From positions 21,140 to 85,139 of the forward strand of contig JAQYVF010000008.1 in NCBI GenBank assembly GCA_030145625.1: a stretch of 64,000 bases of DNA, written 5' to 3'. The stretch is from Desulfocapsa sp. GTDB lineage: Bacteria; Desulfobacterota; Desulfobulbia; Desulfobulbales; Desulfocapsaceae. Below the pieces are notes generated by a model. That model did no database searches. It was not told the origin of the DNA and saw only the letters and a list, made by a program, of their open reading frames with translations. The translations under genes and the position numbers were made by a program. Of the stretch, positions 44,938-54,763 are shown piece by piece; the first letter of the stretch is position 1; each line of letters starts with the position of its first letter.

Positions 44938-47037
44938 TTACTTTGCATTGAAAGTTACAGTGCCTAAAGATTTTATTTTAACATTTGGCAGTATCTCATT
45001 ATGGGAGAGTACAACCAATGAAGGATAATAACGTTCAGTCAGTTTCCGAACATGTGGACGAATTTGAGGGGCTGCCAGCAGGGTAGGTTGTTGTCCGCCT
45101 TCAAAAAGGGGGATAGCCTGCCCAATGGAATCGAGGATGAGTTGGGCCTTATTGGGGGCGATGGCAAGATAGCTGCCTGTCTCTTTATGTTGTATGGATT
45201 GTCCTATTTCGTCTTCTACAGATTTGTCCAGGGTGATTAGGGGAATGGCACCATTGATGGCCAGGTCACTGCTGATGGATCTGGCAAGGGCGTGACGTAC
45301 ATATTCGGTAAGAATGTCAGTATCTTTGGTTACCGGTGCCCAGTCAGCCATGGATTCAAGTATCGTTCGAAGGTCCCTGATTGAAACACTCTCTGAGAGC
45401 AGATTCTGCAGGATGCGCATAATGGTTCCAAGGGATAGAATAGCAGGGACCAGCTCTTCAATAAGTTTTGGGTAGGTCTTGGCCAGGTTGTCAAGAAGGT
45501 TTTGTACTTCCTGCCGGCCTATAAGTTCATGCGCATGTTGCTTTATGATTTCAGAGATATGGGTGGCCATGACAGTTGTGCAATCAACGACAGTATATCC
45601 TGCAATCTGAGCTCTTTCTTTTTTGTCTTCGGTTATCCAGATAGCAGGCAGACCAAAAGCAGGTTCCTGGGTTGGTACGCCTTTGATTGTTTCGGTGACC
45701 ATACCCGGATCCATGGCCATGAAATGACCGGGAAGCATTTCCGCCTCGGCAACCTGCACACCTTTTAAAGCGAGGGTATATTGATTTGGAGAAAGCTGGA
45801 GGTTATCCTTGATGTGCACGGGGGGTACAATAAAGCCGTTATTTGTGGCAAACTGTCGGCGTATGGATTGGATGCGGACAAGAAGTTCTCCATCTTGAGA
45901 AGCGTCTACAAAAGGGATGAGACCATACCCAACTTCAAGTTCTAACAGGTCTACATTCAGGAGCTCTTCATAATTTTCCTGGGGTTTGGTGACAGGTTCT
46001 GTCGCCACATCTTCTTCGATTTGCTGTTCTTCAGCTTTTCTCTTTTTGTCCAAATGAAAACCGGTGAATCCCATAATGAGTGATAATAAAAGAAATGGGA
46101 TAAATGGGAGGCCAGGGATGAGCGCAAAAACCATGAGGACGACTGAGACAACCCAGAAGGCAATTGAAAAGCGGCTGAATTGAATTTTGAGATCAGAGCC
46201 AAAGTCATGGCCTCCGGATGAGCGGGTGACCAAAAGACCTGCAGAGGTTGAAATAATGAGCGCAGGGATTTGCCCTACCAGTCCATCTCCAACTGTCAGG
46301 ATGGTATAGTTGGCTGCGGCTTCTGCCATGGGCATCCCTTTCTGTAAAACACCGATAACAAATCCAGCACCAATATTAACCAAGGTGATAATGATACCGG
46401 CAATGGCATCACCCTTTACAAACTTCGAAGCACCATCCATGGCACCGTGAAAGCTTGCCTCGTTACTGATATCTTCCCTACGTTCCCGGGCGTCGTTTTC
46501 TGTGATAAGCCCGGCATTGAGGTCCGCATCAATGGCCATCTGTTTACCTGGCATTGCATCGAGGGTAAAGCGCGCAGCGACTTCAGCGACACGTCCGGCA
46601 CCCTTGGTGATGACCATGAAATTAATTAATACAAGGATGATAAAAATAACCAGGCCCACAACATAATTTCCTCCAACGACAAATTGGCCAAAAGATTGGA
46701 TAACTGATCCGGCAGCGGATGGACCCTGGTCTCCCTTTAGGAGGATTAAACGTGTTGAGGCGACATTTAATGAGAGACGAAAGAGAGTGGTTGTCAATAA
46801 TACAGCTGGGAAAATTGAAAAATCCGTGGCTTTAATCGTGTATAAACTGATGATGAGAATGAGTAGGGCTATGGTGATATTCATTGATAAAAAGAGATCA
46901 AGCAACAGTGATGGCAGGGGAACGATCATAATCATCAGGATGGCGACCAGCCCAAAGGCCGCCATTACATCGGTGCGCTGGAGAAGCGCATTTAAATGAA
47001 GCCGACTAAAGATGTTGTTTTGACCTGTTAATTCCAT
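44938..47037 (-). CDS. flhA: Export gate protein FlhA
   Basis: 699 residues, the standard size. About eight membrane segments fill the first 330 residues; VAEVAARFTLDAMPGKQMAIDADLNAGLI is the conserved FHIPEP-region signature. The cytoplasmic part follows. It forms the nonameric export gate for rod, hook and filament proteins. Overlaps flhB by 10 bases. Confidence 0.98.
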   Translation of the reverse strand: MELTGQNNIFSRLHLNALLQRTDVMAAFGLVAILMIMIVPLPSLLLDLFLSMNITIALLILIISLYTIKATDFSIFPAVLLTTTLFRLSLNVASTRLILLKGDQGPSAAGSVIQSFGQFVVGGNYVVGLVIFIILVLINFMVITKGAGRVAEVAARFTLDAMPGKQMAIDADLNAGLITENDARERREDISNEASFHGAMDGASKFVKGDAIAGIIITLVNIGAGFVIGVLQKGMPMAEAAANYTILTVGDGLVGQIPALIISTSAGLLVTRSSGGHDFGSDLKIQFSRFSIAFWVVSVVLMVFALIPGLPFIPFLLLSLIMGFTGFHLDKKRKAEEQQIEEDVATEPVTKPQENYEELLNVDLLELEVGYGLIPFVDASQDGELLVRIQSIRRQFATNNGFIVPPVHIKDNLQLSPNQYTLALKGVQVAEAEMLPGHFMAMDPGMVTETIKGVPTQEPAFGLPAIWITEDKKERAQIAGYTVVDCTTVMATHISEIIKQHAHELIGRQEVQNLLDNLAKTYPKLIEELVPAILSLGTIMRILQNLLSESVSIRDLRTILESMADWAPVTKDTDILTEYVRHALARSISSDLAINGAIPLITLDKSVEDEIGQSIQHKETGSYLAIAPNKAQLILDSIGQAIPLFEGGQQPTLLAAPQIRPHVRKLTERYYPSLVVLSHNEILPNVKIKSLGTVTFNAK

Positions 47038-48107
47038 TGCTGTGAGTTCTTTTTCAAAGAATATACGTGTGCAAGTATTTCAGCCACCGCCTTAAATAAT
47101 TCTTCGGGAACGGTAGCCCCCAAATCTAGTTCATGCAATAAGCGAGCCACAGGAGGGTTCTCTATCAAGGGGATATCGTTTTCTCTGGCAATCTCACGGA
47201 TACGCATGGCCACCAGATCAGCGCCTTTGGCAACAACCATGGGTGCATCCATTGATTCCATATCATATTTAATTGCCACTGAAAGATGAGTCGGGTTAGT
47301 GATAACAACATCGGCTTCAGGAACTTCGGCCATCATACGTTTTCTGGCCATATCTTGTTGTATTCTTCGAATCTGACTTTTGATAAAGGGATCACCCTCC
47401 ATTTCTTTGAATTCTTCTTTAATTTCCTGCTTGGTCATTTTCATTTTTTCTTCCATTTCATAGCGAGTGTAGAAGAAATCAAGAGCAGCGATCAAGATTA
47501 AAAGAGCGCATACTTTTGCAAGAATAAGTGCTGCAATTCTCGCCATGTATAAAACAGCTGCCCATGGACTGGTATCTATCAGAGTGAGTGCTTCTTCAAA
47601 GTTGTTAAAGACAGTAGAGTAGGCAACCCAGGCAATCAAGACAACTTTTGCTATGGATTTGATCATGTCCACGAGGCTTCGAATTGATACAAAACGTGCC
47701 ATTCCCTTGATTGGATCAAGTTTTGATATATCAGGGGTGAGTGGTTGAGCGGTAAAGAGCCAACCTATTTGAAAAACACTTGAGAAAAACCCTATTATGA
47801 TAACCAGAAGAAAAAGCGGATAGAGAAGAATGGCGAGTTCTTTAACTATAAAAAAAAGAAGAGTTGTTACAGCACTAGGTGTAGCCTGAAATTCGGAAAT
47901 TGAACCAAAGATTGAGGAGATTAATTGGGAAAGGCCTGCCCAGAAACGAGGCATGTAAAAGATCCATAGTAGCAGGACCATGGTAAAAATGGCAGCAGTT
48001 TGTACTTCTTTACTTTGTGCTACTTGCCCCTTGTTACGAAAATCTTCTCTTCGTTTCGACGACGGCGCTTCAGTTTTTTCTCCGCCGGATGTGGATTCTT
48101 CTGCCAT
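47028..48107 (-). CDS. flhB: Export specificity protein FlhB
   Basis: 359 residues. Four membrane segments, then the cytoplasmic domain with the self-cleavage motif NPTH in VVITNPTHLSVAIKYD. Cleavage switches export from hook to filament substrates. The opening EESTSGGEKTEAPSSKRREDFRNKGQVAQSKE is typical. 275 bases separate it from fliR. Confidence 0.97.
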   Translation of the reverse strand: MAEESTSGGEKTEAPSSKRREDFRNKGQVAQSKEVQTAAIFTMVLLLWIFYMPRFWAGLSQLISSIFGSISEFQATPSAVTTLLFFIVKELAILLYPLFLLVIIIGFFSSVFQIGWLFTAQPLTPDISKLDPIKGMARFVSIRSLVDMIKSIAKVVLIAWVAYSTVFNNFEEALTLIDTSPWAAVLYMARIAALILAKVCALLILIAALDFFYTRYEMEEKMKMTKQEIKEEFKEMEGDPFIKSQIRRIQQDMARKRMMAEVPEADVVITNPTHLSVAIKYDMESMDAPMVVAKGADLVAMRIREIARENDIPLIENPPVARLLHELDLGATVPEELFKAVAEILAHVYSLKKNSQQWN

Positions 48108-48382
48108 GAGGGAAAGATATCAAAATAGAGAATGAATAAAAAAAGGCAATTTATTCCTAAAAAAAGTAACGGGAAAAGTTGAAAACTTGGTTTTAGAAAT
48201 TAGTACCTGTAGGTAATTCCTTGTTACTGGTTGAAGAGAAAAATTAACCTTACTGATTTCACAGGTTTTTATGGTGCAAATAGTTTGCCATGAGAGAAAA
48301 ACATTCAATTACCGGTGAATGATAACCGTGGAAAATAAAAAAAGCGATGGGTGCAGGTTGTGACTTAGAATTTTAGTTTTAT

Positions 48383-49162
48383 TTATTGCAGGAAGTGAAG
48401 AAGAGCAACAAATCGCTCACCAAGATTGTCAAATTCCCGTCTCAGGAGAATAGTAATCAGAGGAAGTGTCAAACCAATGACTGTAAAAGCAGTTCCAATA
48501 TTAATTGGAAAGGAAAGAAGAAAGACGTTTAATTGAGGAAAGACTCTGGCCAGGATGCCAAGAATAAGGCCGGAAAGGAGTAGGATGGCCAGTAACGGAG
48601 CACTGAATTGGATCCCAAGGGAAAAAATTTTGGAAGAGAGAGTCATCAGATAGGGGATGGCTTCACCAGAAATGTTCAATGCACCAGGGGGTAGGATTTC
48701 GTATGACTTGGCGGCTACATGGAGAAAGATGTGATGCCCGTCAACTGCAAGGAAAATCAGGATGGCAAAGATGTTTTGAAATTGAGAGATGAGTTCAATC
48801 TGTCGCTCACTAGAAGGGTCAAAAACATTGGCTGCGGCAAAGCCCATCTGGTATCCGATAATGGTTCCTCCATATTCAACCGCAGTAAAAACCATCCTGG
48901 CAATCAATCCAATCATGCTTCCCAACAAAACCTCGTTGATCATAAGAAGAAGAAAACTCAACGGTTGGATATTGAGAGACACCACCGAAGGAGCCATGAT
49001 CGGATAGAGTACCAAGGAGAGCATGAAGGCAAGTCCTGCTTTGATACGAGCCGGCGTTTGATTGCTGAGTATGATAGGAATTGCCCCAACAAATCCTGCA
49101 ATCCTGCCAAAGCAGATAAGAAAGGTTTGGAATTGCTCTATGGGAAGAAGCTGGAGATCCAC
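48383..49162 (-). CDS. fliR: Export gate protein FliR
   Basis: 259 residues with about six membrane segments; GFAAANVFDPSSERQIELISQF is the conserved FliR loop. Works with FliP and FliQ as the export channel. 6 bases after fliQ. Confidence 0.96.
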   Translation of the reverse strand: MDLQLLPIEQFQTFLICFGRIAGFVGAIPIILSNQTPARIKAGLAFMLSLVLYPIMAPSVVSLNIQPLSFLLLMINEVLLGSMIGLIARMVFTAVEYGGTIIGYQMGFAAANVFDPSSERQIELISQFQNIFAILIFLAVDGHHIFLHVAAKSYEILPPGALNISGEAIPYLMTLSSKIFSLGIQFSAPLLAILLLSGLILGILARVFPQLNVFLLSFPINIGTAFTVIGLTLPLITILLRREFDNLGERFVALLHFLQ

Positions 49163-49168
49163 AATGGT

Positions 49169-49432
49169 TTAAAATCCGGCAATGGAGGTGAAAATACCTC
49201 TGGCAAAGGAGGTCATTGTCTGGATCAACCAGGGAGTCATTAGGAGGAGGGTGAGGAATACTGCTACGATTTTGGGAATAAAGGTAAGGGTTTGTTCATT
49301 AATCTGAGTTGCAGCCTGAAAAATGGAAACAATGAGTCCTACAATCATACCGGCCAAAAGCATGGGTGCAGCCATGAGGAGGGCAGTTTGTACTGCCTTT
49401 CTGCAGATATCGACGACAAATTCTATGGTCAT
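49169..49432 (-). CDS. fliQ: Export gate protein FliQ
   Basis: 87 residues with two membrane helices. LLAGMIVGLIVSIFQAATQINEQTLTF is the family signature. Part of the FliPQR channel. Confidence 0.96.
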   Translation of the reverse strand: MTIEFVVDICRKAVQTALLMAAPMLLAGMIVGLIVSIFQAATQINEQTLTFIPKIVAVFLTLLLMTPWLIQTMTSFARGIFTSIAGF

Positions 49433-49478
49433 AGTATCTTCTCGCCTTGAATGACGAACCTGTGCTGATATTGAATAA

Positions 49479-50258
49479 TTATTGATGAAAACTTTGAATA
49501 AGTGAACCCACTATCAAAGCCCATCCATCCACTAAAACAAAGAGAAGAAGCTTGAAAGGCATGGAGATGATAACCGGTGGCAACATCATCATACCCATGG
49601 ACATAAGGATGGACGCAACCACCATGTCAATAACCAAAAAGGGTACATAGATCATAAATCCCATCTGAAAAGCTCGTTTAAGTTCAGAGAGCATAAAGGC
49701 AGGAATAAGCGTCATGGTGGGGATGTCATCTTTGTCATAAGGTTCGTTGTTCATGGTGATGTCGGAAAGGAGGCTCAGTTCGCTTTCATTCACCTGAGAA
49801 AACATGAAATCACGCATGGGGGCAAGTGCTTGATCAAGTGCCTCCTGCTGGGTTATCTCTTCATTGAGGTAAGGTTGTAGTGCTTTGTCATTAATAGTAT
49901 TTAATGTCGGAGACATGATGAAAAAAGAAAGAAATATGGCGAGCCCGATAATAACCTGGGTGGGCGGCATATTTTGAGTTCCCATGGCCTGGCGAACAAA
50001 ACCAAGGACAATGACGATACGGGTGAAACAGGTTGTCATTAGGACAATACCCGGAGCAACGGAGAGAATGGTAAGAAGAAACAGTACCTGGAGTCCGGTT
50101 GAGACTTGTTGCGGGGTATTTGCATCCTCTACTCCGAAACTGATGGTTGGTAGGCCAATGGCAGAAGATACAGCAGGGTACAAAAATATAAGCAGGGGAA
50201 TAAAAAAAGAAGCCCCCTTTAAAACAAGGAGAAGCCGGTTAGATGGTTTTTTGCACAT
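49479..50258 (-). CDS. fliP: Export gate protein FliP
   Basis: 259 residues from the ATG at 50258, chosen because a signal-peptide-like hydrophobic stretch (LLLVLKGASFFIPLLIFL) follows; the frame continues upstream over fliO. TTCFTRIVIVLGFVRQAMGTQNMPP and GFMIYVPFLVIDMVVASILMSMGMMMLPP are FliP signatures. Forms the core of the export channel. Overlaps fliO by 20 bases. Confidence 0.95.
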   Translation of the reverse strand: MCKKPSNRLLLVLKGASFFIPLLIFLYPAVSSAIGLPTISFGVEDANTPQQVSTGLQVLFLLTILSVAPGIVLMTTCFTRIVIVLGFVRQAMGTQNMPPTQVIIGLAIFLSFFIMSPTLNTINDKALQPYLNEEITQQEALDQALAPMRDFMFSQVNESELSLLSDITMNNEPYDKDDIPTMTLIPAFMLSELKRAFQMGFMIYVPFLVIDMVVASILMSMGMMMLPPVIISMPFKLLLFVLVDGWALIVGSLIQSFHQ

Positions 50259-50640
50259 GCTGTTCTGTGGCACTTTCCAGGGTAGCGGAAAAGTTGTGTC
50301 TCTCATTATTGTCAATGGATGACAGGAGTGTGATCGTTTCATTACTCAGGCCAAGGAGATATTCTTGTCCTGCCACTTCAACGAGGCAGAGAGACTTTTT
50401 GGCCATGAGGTGACGGATTTCAAGGATTTTTATCCTGGATGTTTTGCTGGAGTGGAGTAGAGAAAGCCGCTTTCTGGCAAGACCATAGATGATGAGGAGA
50501 AGACCAAGCACAACCAGTAGTCCCCAGAACATCCTTAAGCCTGCTGAAGCAAGGGAAGGATCTGTGGAGGCAGCCATTGCACAATCTGCTATCAGAGTTA
50601 AGGTGAGAGCAGTAGAAAGGGGGGATAATTTTACGAACAT
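50239..50640 (-). CDS. fliO: Flagellar protein FliO
   Basis: 133 residues: a signal-like N-terminus, one membrane helix (about 40-55), then a small cytoplasmic domain with EVAGQEYLLGLSNETITLLSSI, as in FliO. Helps FliP assemble. It is poorly conserved overall; the position between fliN and fliP is the main support. Confidence 0.88.
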   Translation of the reverse strand: MFVKLSPLSTALTLTLIADCAMAASTDPSLASAGLRMFWGLLVVLGLLLIIYGLARKRLSLLHSSKTSRIKILEIRHLMAKKSLCLVEVAGQEYLLGLSNETITLLSSIDNNERHNFSATLESATEQHVQKTI

Positions 50641-50649
50641 CCTTTGCCT

Positions 50650-51054
50650 CTAGCCAAGTTGTTCAATTCGATCACTGGGGCTGACGACTTCGGTAAGGCG
50701 TATGCCGAATTTATCACCAACCATCACAGCTTCTCCCTTAGCAATCAGTTTGGAATTGACGTAGAGATCAAGAGGTTCTCCAGCAAGTTTGTCGAGCTCA
50801 ATAACATAACCTTCTCCCATTTTCAAAAGATCTTTGAGGAGAATTTTACTACGTCCAACCTCCACCGAGATTTGTAGGGAGACATCGTAAAGAAATTCCA
50901 GCCCACGTTGTCTCTGTGAGGAGAGTGGTGCTGAATGCTGAGAAGTATCTTGATCTTCCGGAAGAGTCGGGGTGTCCATTTCGTCACTATCCAGTAATTC
51001 TTTGATCTCGTCTGGGTCAGGCTTTGCGTTGTTTTGAATATTATCTGTGTCCAT
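50650..51054 (-). CDS. fliN: Flagellar switch protein FliN
   Basis: 134 residues from ATG 51054, which has AGGAG 6 bases upstream and lies one base after the fliM stop; the longer frame from 51078 would overlap fliM. The C-terminal SpoA-type domain (FLYDVSLQISVEVGRSKILLKDLLKMGEGYVIELDK) is typical. Part of the C-ring that sets rotation direction. Confidence 0.95.
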   Translation of the reverse strand: MDTDNIQNNAKPDPDEIKELLDSDEMDTPTLPEDQDTSQHSAPLSSQRQRGLEFLYDVSLQISVEVGRSKILLKDLLKMGEGYVIELDKLAGEPLDLYVNSKLIAKGEAVMVGDKFGIRLTEVVSPSDRIEQLG

Positions 51055-51055
51055 T

Positions 51056-52048
51056 TTATTCTCCTGGGTCATAAACACTGGTCAAGTGGATAGCTTTCTT
51101 CCCGCTGACAGTCCCGGGAATTGCGAAAAATTTAAGGTTGTCTTCAACCAGTATCTTTAAAGGTGCATTGGGGTCGTAATCTATATTGATGATGTCGCCT
51201 TTCTTGAAATCCATAACCTTATGAACGGGCAGATCTATGGTTCCTGATTGTGCTATGACCGTTGCAGACATCTTTTTCAGTTTTGCAATCAGCAGCTCTT
51301 GCCATCCTGATTGGCGAACAGTTTTGATGGTCAGCAGATCTCGTAATTGTTCTCGAATCGGATCAAGTGTTGCAGTTGGAAAGACAATGTCGAAAACTCC
51401 AGAAAGGTCTGCAACCTGAATTTTAAAGCGACCAATGAGGACGTCTGCATCAGGCTCTGCAATTGAAACCAGTCTTGAATTGCTTTCAATTTTGACTATG
51501 GAGGATTCAATTTCAATGATTTGAGAGAGGGCCTTGTCGATATCCCGACAGGCTTTGGTCATGATCGATTTGAGGACATTGAGTTCGATGGTGGTCGGTT
51601 TGCGATCCAGTTGTATTGGGGCAAGTTCGGTTGATGCACCGAGCATAATTTCAATTAGAGAAAAGCAGAGTTCTGTGTCCAAAACCATGAGAGCACCATT
51701 TTTAAGGGGCTCAAGATTCAACACACTTATCGCTCCGGAATCTTTCTGGGACATTAAATATTCCTGGAACTCAGTATTTTTGATCTCTGTTCTTGTTATT
51801 TTGAATGTCCTCTGCAGTTGATTGGTCAGAGTAATGGAAAAATTTTGGGCAAAGGCATCCAGGATAATGTCGAAATTGGGAATGCGGTGTTGCTCATCTG
51901 ACGACTCTGCCATCTGAAAAAGATTCAGGGAAGTGACAGCTACGTCGGAATACCTTTTGTCATCGTCTTTAAGATCCGTAGAGACCTGACCACTTTTAAT
52001 GGCAGCCAATAATTCGGCAATCTCTTCCTTTTTTAGAATTGGTTCCAC
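51056..52048 (-). CDS. fliM: Flagellar switch protein FliM
   Basis: 330 residues. The N-terminus LKKEEIAELLAAI is the CheY-binding segment; the middle is the CheC-like domain and the end a SpoA domain. C-ring component that receives CheY-P; no che gene is in this window. Confidence 0.96.
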   Translation of the reverse strand: MEPILKKEEIAELLAAIKSGQVSTDLKDDDKRYSDVAVTSLNLFQMAESSDEQHRIPNFDIILDAFAQNFSITLTNQLQRTFKITRTEIKNTEFQEYLMSQKDSGAISVLNLEPLKNGALMVLDTELCFSLIEIMLGASTELAPIQLDRKPTTIELNVLKSIMTKACRDIDKALSQIIEIESSIVKIESNSRLVSIAEPDADVLIGRFKIQVADLSGVFDIVFPTATLDPIREQLRDLLTIKTVRQSGWQELLIAKLKKMSATVIAQSGTIDLPVHKVMDFKKGDIINIDYDPNAPLKILVEDNLKFFAIPGTVSGKKAIHLTSVYDPGE

Positions 52049-52102
52049 TGATTTTTCCTGTTTTTGATCAGTTGTTGAAAAGGCTCTGTGGTTCCTATAC
52101 GT

Positions 52103-52618
52103 TTACTGCACAACAAAATCTGTAAAATAAATGGCTTTTATTTTGCCTTGTTGCAGGAACGAATTGATTTTACTTACAAGTTCTGCCTTGAGCTGTTTTT
52201 TACCTTGTAGGTCATGGAGTTCCTCATAGGTCTTATTTCCCACAAGGAGAAGGATCGCGTCTCTGATTTGCGGCATGCGTTTGTTTACCTCATCCACTGC
52301 TTCGTCTTTGTTCAGTTCAATGGTGAGTGCTGCCTTGACATAATGGCTTTCGTCTTCACTGATAATGTTGACGATAAACTCTTTTATATCGACCATGGGC
52401 CCTATGTCACTATTTTGACTGATCTCGGGAACTGGTACTTTTAGTCCTGGATCTTGTTCTTCTGGCGGCACTGGTTTGGTTCTAAAAACGAAGAAATAGA
52501 GCACAGCAGCTATGACAAGAAGGAGAACCAGAGTTGCAGAACCGATGATAATAAGGTTTTTCTTTTTGTTGCCGGGTTGTTCAGGGGCGTCATCTTTAGT
52601 TTTCTTTTTTTCGGCCAT
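52103..52618 (-). CDS. fliL: Basal body protein FliL
   Basis: 171 residues: a Lys-rich cytoplasmic start, one membrane helix (about 22-46), and a periplasmic domain with DIKEFIVNIISEDESHYVKAALTIEL and the C-terminal IYFTDFVVQ ending. It sits around the stator and helps torque. In the usual place before fliM. Confidence 0.94.
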   Translation of the reverse strand: MAEKKKTKDDAPEQPGNKKKNLIIIGSATLVLLLVIAAVLYFFVFRTKPVPPEEQDPGLKVPVPEISQNSDIGPMVDIKEFIVNIISEDESHYVKAALTIELNKDEAVDEVNKRMPQIRDAILLLVGNKTYEELHDLQGKKQLKAELVSKINSFLQQGKIKAIYFTDFVVQ

Positions 52619-52763
52619 TACATTATCTCTTATGTTTTTTTGAGCCCACGAGGTGGCTAGGTTTGTATTTTAGTAAATACGTTTGGCTAAGTAGTCCTGA
52701 TGCAGTCTATTCCAATAGATCAGGGGTATGTTATTCCGGTTGAGTGCCTTTTATGAGAGGTTA

Positions 52764-53555
52764 TCAGAGAGGAATCTCACCAGGGTTGGCTCCAGACATG
52801 CCGATACCAATAGTGTTGTTGGCTCGTAGGACGAAGTCAACTCTTCTGTTTTTTGCCATATTCTTCTTACTCGTATTAGGGACAATAGGTCTTTCTGAGC
52901 CATAACCGATGGCAGCCATGCGATCTAATGGTAGAAGATCACTCTTCTTGAAAAAGCGCATAACTGAAACGGCTCGTTCAACAGAGAGGTTCCAGTTGCC
53001 AATTTTACGTTTTGAAACCTGGCTGGAGTCAGTATGGCCTTCAATACGTAAGCGCATAGGTAACGGTCTGATGATATCAGCTATTTTTCGCAATAAAGGG
53101 TAAGCAGTGGGTGAAACGGTGGATTGTTCTTTTTTAAATAGAACTGTATTGTTGATTCGAAGAATAATGGTGTCATTATCTTTTTTAATCAGCTCGATAT
53201 CTTCAGGGATCTTTGATGCCTTGATCTGTGATTCTATGCGCTTATAGACCCTTGTCGCCATTTCGTTCTGGATAGGGGCAAATTTGGATATTGGCGGAGT
53301 AGGGAGAATCGGGAGAGAAAAGTCGATCTGGGCTGGTTTGGAATGAACACCAAAGGCATCTCGAATGGAACTTGAGGCTGCGGTAAATTTCACCTGATCC
53401 ATACTGGCCATGGACAGGAGAAGAACAAAAAAGGTAAGAAGCAGTGTTACCAGGTCGGAATAAGTCACCATCCATGCCGGTGCACCGCCGCTACAGTCAC
53501 ATTTCGGACATTGTTTTTCTTCCTGGGAAGCCTTGTCTTGATCGTTGTCTGCCAT
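52764..53555 (-). CDS. motB: Stator protein MotB
   Basis: 263 residues. The membrane helix has the ion-binding Asp34 in TYSDLVTLLLTFFVLLLS. The C-terminal OmpA-like domain (IEGHTDSS, NLSVERAVSVMRFF) anchors to peptidoglycan. The Cys-rich start (C16, C19, C21) recurs in stators of sulfate-reducing deltaproteobacteria. Whether protons or sodium drive it is not evident. Confidence 0.96.
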   Translation of the reverse strand: MADNDQDKASQEEKQCPKCDCSGGAPAWMVTYSDLVTLLLTFFVLLLSMASMDQVKFTAASSSIRDAFGVHSKPAQIDFSLPILPTPPISKFAPIQNEMATRVYKRIESQIKASKIPEDIELIKKDNDTIILRINNTVLFKKEQSTVSPTAYPLLRKIADIIRPLPMRLRIEGHTDSSQVSKRKIGNWNLSVERAVSVMRFFKKSDLLPLDRMAAIGYGSERPIVPNTSKKNMAKNRRVDFVLRANNTIGIGMSGANPGEIPL

Positions 53556-53567
53556 AATGCGAGAATT

Positions 53568-54335
53568 TTATTTGTTAAAGGTTGATTCTCGAAGTTTTGG
53601 TGCAATAAAGGCATGGAGTTTCTGCTCCATGATCCTAGGGTTTTCTCCTGAAAGAATAGACTGCATCCCCTCAATGATTAAGGTTTTAATGAGAACTTCA
53701 GATGAAGATCTGTTTTTTAACTTTCCTGCCATGGGGGAAAAGAGAACATTAGCGAGAACTGCACCATAGAAGGTAGTGAGAAGGGCAACAGCCATCGCAG
53801 GACCAATGGCGTCTGGATCACTCATGTTCATGAGCATTTGGACCAGACCGATCAAAGTGCCAACCATACCCATTGCAGGTGCATATGCGGCCAGGGAAAC
53901 AAAAATCGCCGCACCCTTATCGTGCCTCTCTTTGATATATTCCACTTCCGTATTAAGCATGGAGCGAAGGGTGTCTGGTTCCTGTCCGTCAACAGCCATC
54001 TGCATGGCTTTTAGAAGAAAATTATCTTCCACATCTTCCATCATTCCCTGGAGAGACAGGATACCTTCTTTTCTTGCTTTGTTAGCAAATCCCATGAGTT
54101 GCACTATTAAGAAATTTGGAGATTCGTCCTTGCTGAGAATGGTTTTTTTGGCAACAGCCATGGCTCCGGCAATATCTTTAAAGGGATAATGAACCAAGGC
54201 CACACCAGCCGTACCTCCAAAAACAATAAGAACGGAAGGTATGTTGAAAAAGATTGAAAGGGGGCCGCCCTGCACGATAGCCATCAGCATCAGGCCAAAG
54301 GCTATAGCGACTCCTAAAATTGTTGCAAGATCCAA
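53568..54335 (-). CDS. motA: Stator protein MotA
   Basis: 255 residues with four membrane segments. The opening ATILGVAIAFGLMLMAI and the APAMGMVGTLIGLVQMLMN region are MotA/PomA signatures. With MotB it forms the ion channel. Its stop and the motB start are 12 bases apart. Confidence 0.96.
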   Translation of the reverse strand: MDLATILGVAIAFGLMLMAIVQGGPLSIFFNIPSVLIVFGGTAGVALVHYPFKDIAGAMAVAKKTILSKDESPNFLIVQLMGFANKARKEGILSLQGMMEDVEDNFLLKAMQMAVDGQEPDTLRSMLNTEVEYIKERHDKGAAIFVSLAAYAPAMGMVGTLIGLVQMLMNMSDPDAIGPAMAVALLTTFYGAVLANVLFSPMAGKLKNRSSSEVLIKTLIIEGMQSILSGENPRIMEQKLHAFIAPKLRESTFNK

Positions 54336-54409
54336 AAGAAAAGCCTCCGCTTCACAAAATGATGTTTGTTCAGTTTTTTTTCATCATATAATCTAGCGTC
54401 CTTAAAAAC

Positions 54410-54424
54410 AATGCAAAATGCATT
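54410..54424. promoter_or_regulatory. Inverted repeat in the motA leader
   Basis: AATGCA-AAA-TGCATT, a perfect 6-bp repeat, 75 bases before the motA ATG and downstream of the candidate -10. Possible operator; weak. Confidence 0.3.
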
Positions 54425-54475
54425 CCCAACTGTTTTGATTTTCTTAAAATTTCTTTGTCACTGATTTGTTGAGTT

Positions 54476-54505
54476 TTTATACCTTTTGTTAACAGGTTGA
54501 GACAA
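54476..54505 (-). promoter_or_regulatory. Candidate sigma-70 promoter of motA
   Basis: TTGTCT (54500-54505) and TATAAA (54476-54481) on the minus strand are 18 bases apart and lie about 140 bases upstream of motA. Moderate match, no flagellar sigma pattern. Confidence 0.4.
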
Positions 54506-54651
54506 TATGTAAAAAATGGACGAATCTTAGCGCGTCAGAAAAATGACACATGGGGGCTCGGAGAGAAAATAGAAAGAAAAGCCGAGGAAAAAAGTGAAAT
54601 GAGGAATTGAAAAAAACGAAGCTTTAGTTGGAGAGATTAGGGGCAGAGAGA

Positions 54652-54694
54652 TGCTATCTCATGATCTTTTATAAAAGTTGACCATGAGATAGCA
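54652..54694 (-). terminator. Long perfect inverted repeat after flgE
   Basis: TGCTATCTCATG (54652-54663) and CATGAGATAGCA (54683-54694) form a 12-bp perfect stem; the 19-base loop holds another palindrome, CTTTTATAAAAG. It lies about 70 bases past the flgE stop. No T-run follows on either strand, so it may be a processing or binding site instead of an intrinsic terminator. Confidence 0.45.
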
Positions 54695-54763
54695 GGGCAG
54701 GGAGAATGGGTCGTTTATAATTCTACAAAAAAATGTTTAAAAGATTGTAAAAACATCGCAATA

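Noticed and set aside
52619..52763. Sigma-54 promoter upstream of fliL
   Set aside because: A GGCAC is present but there is no GC at the correct 10-base spacing.
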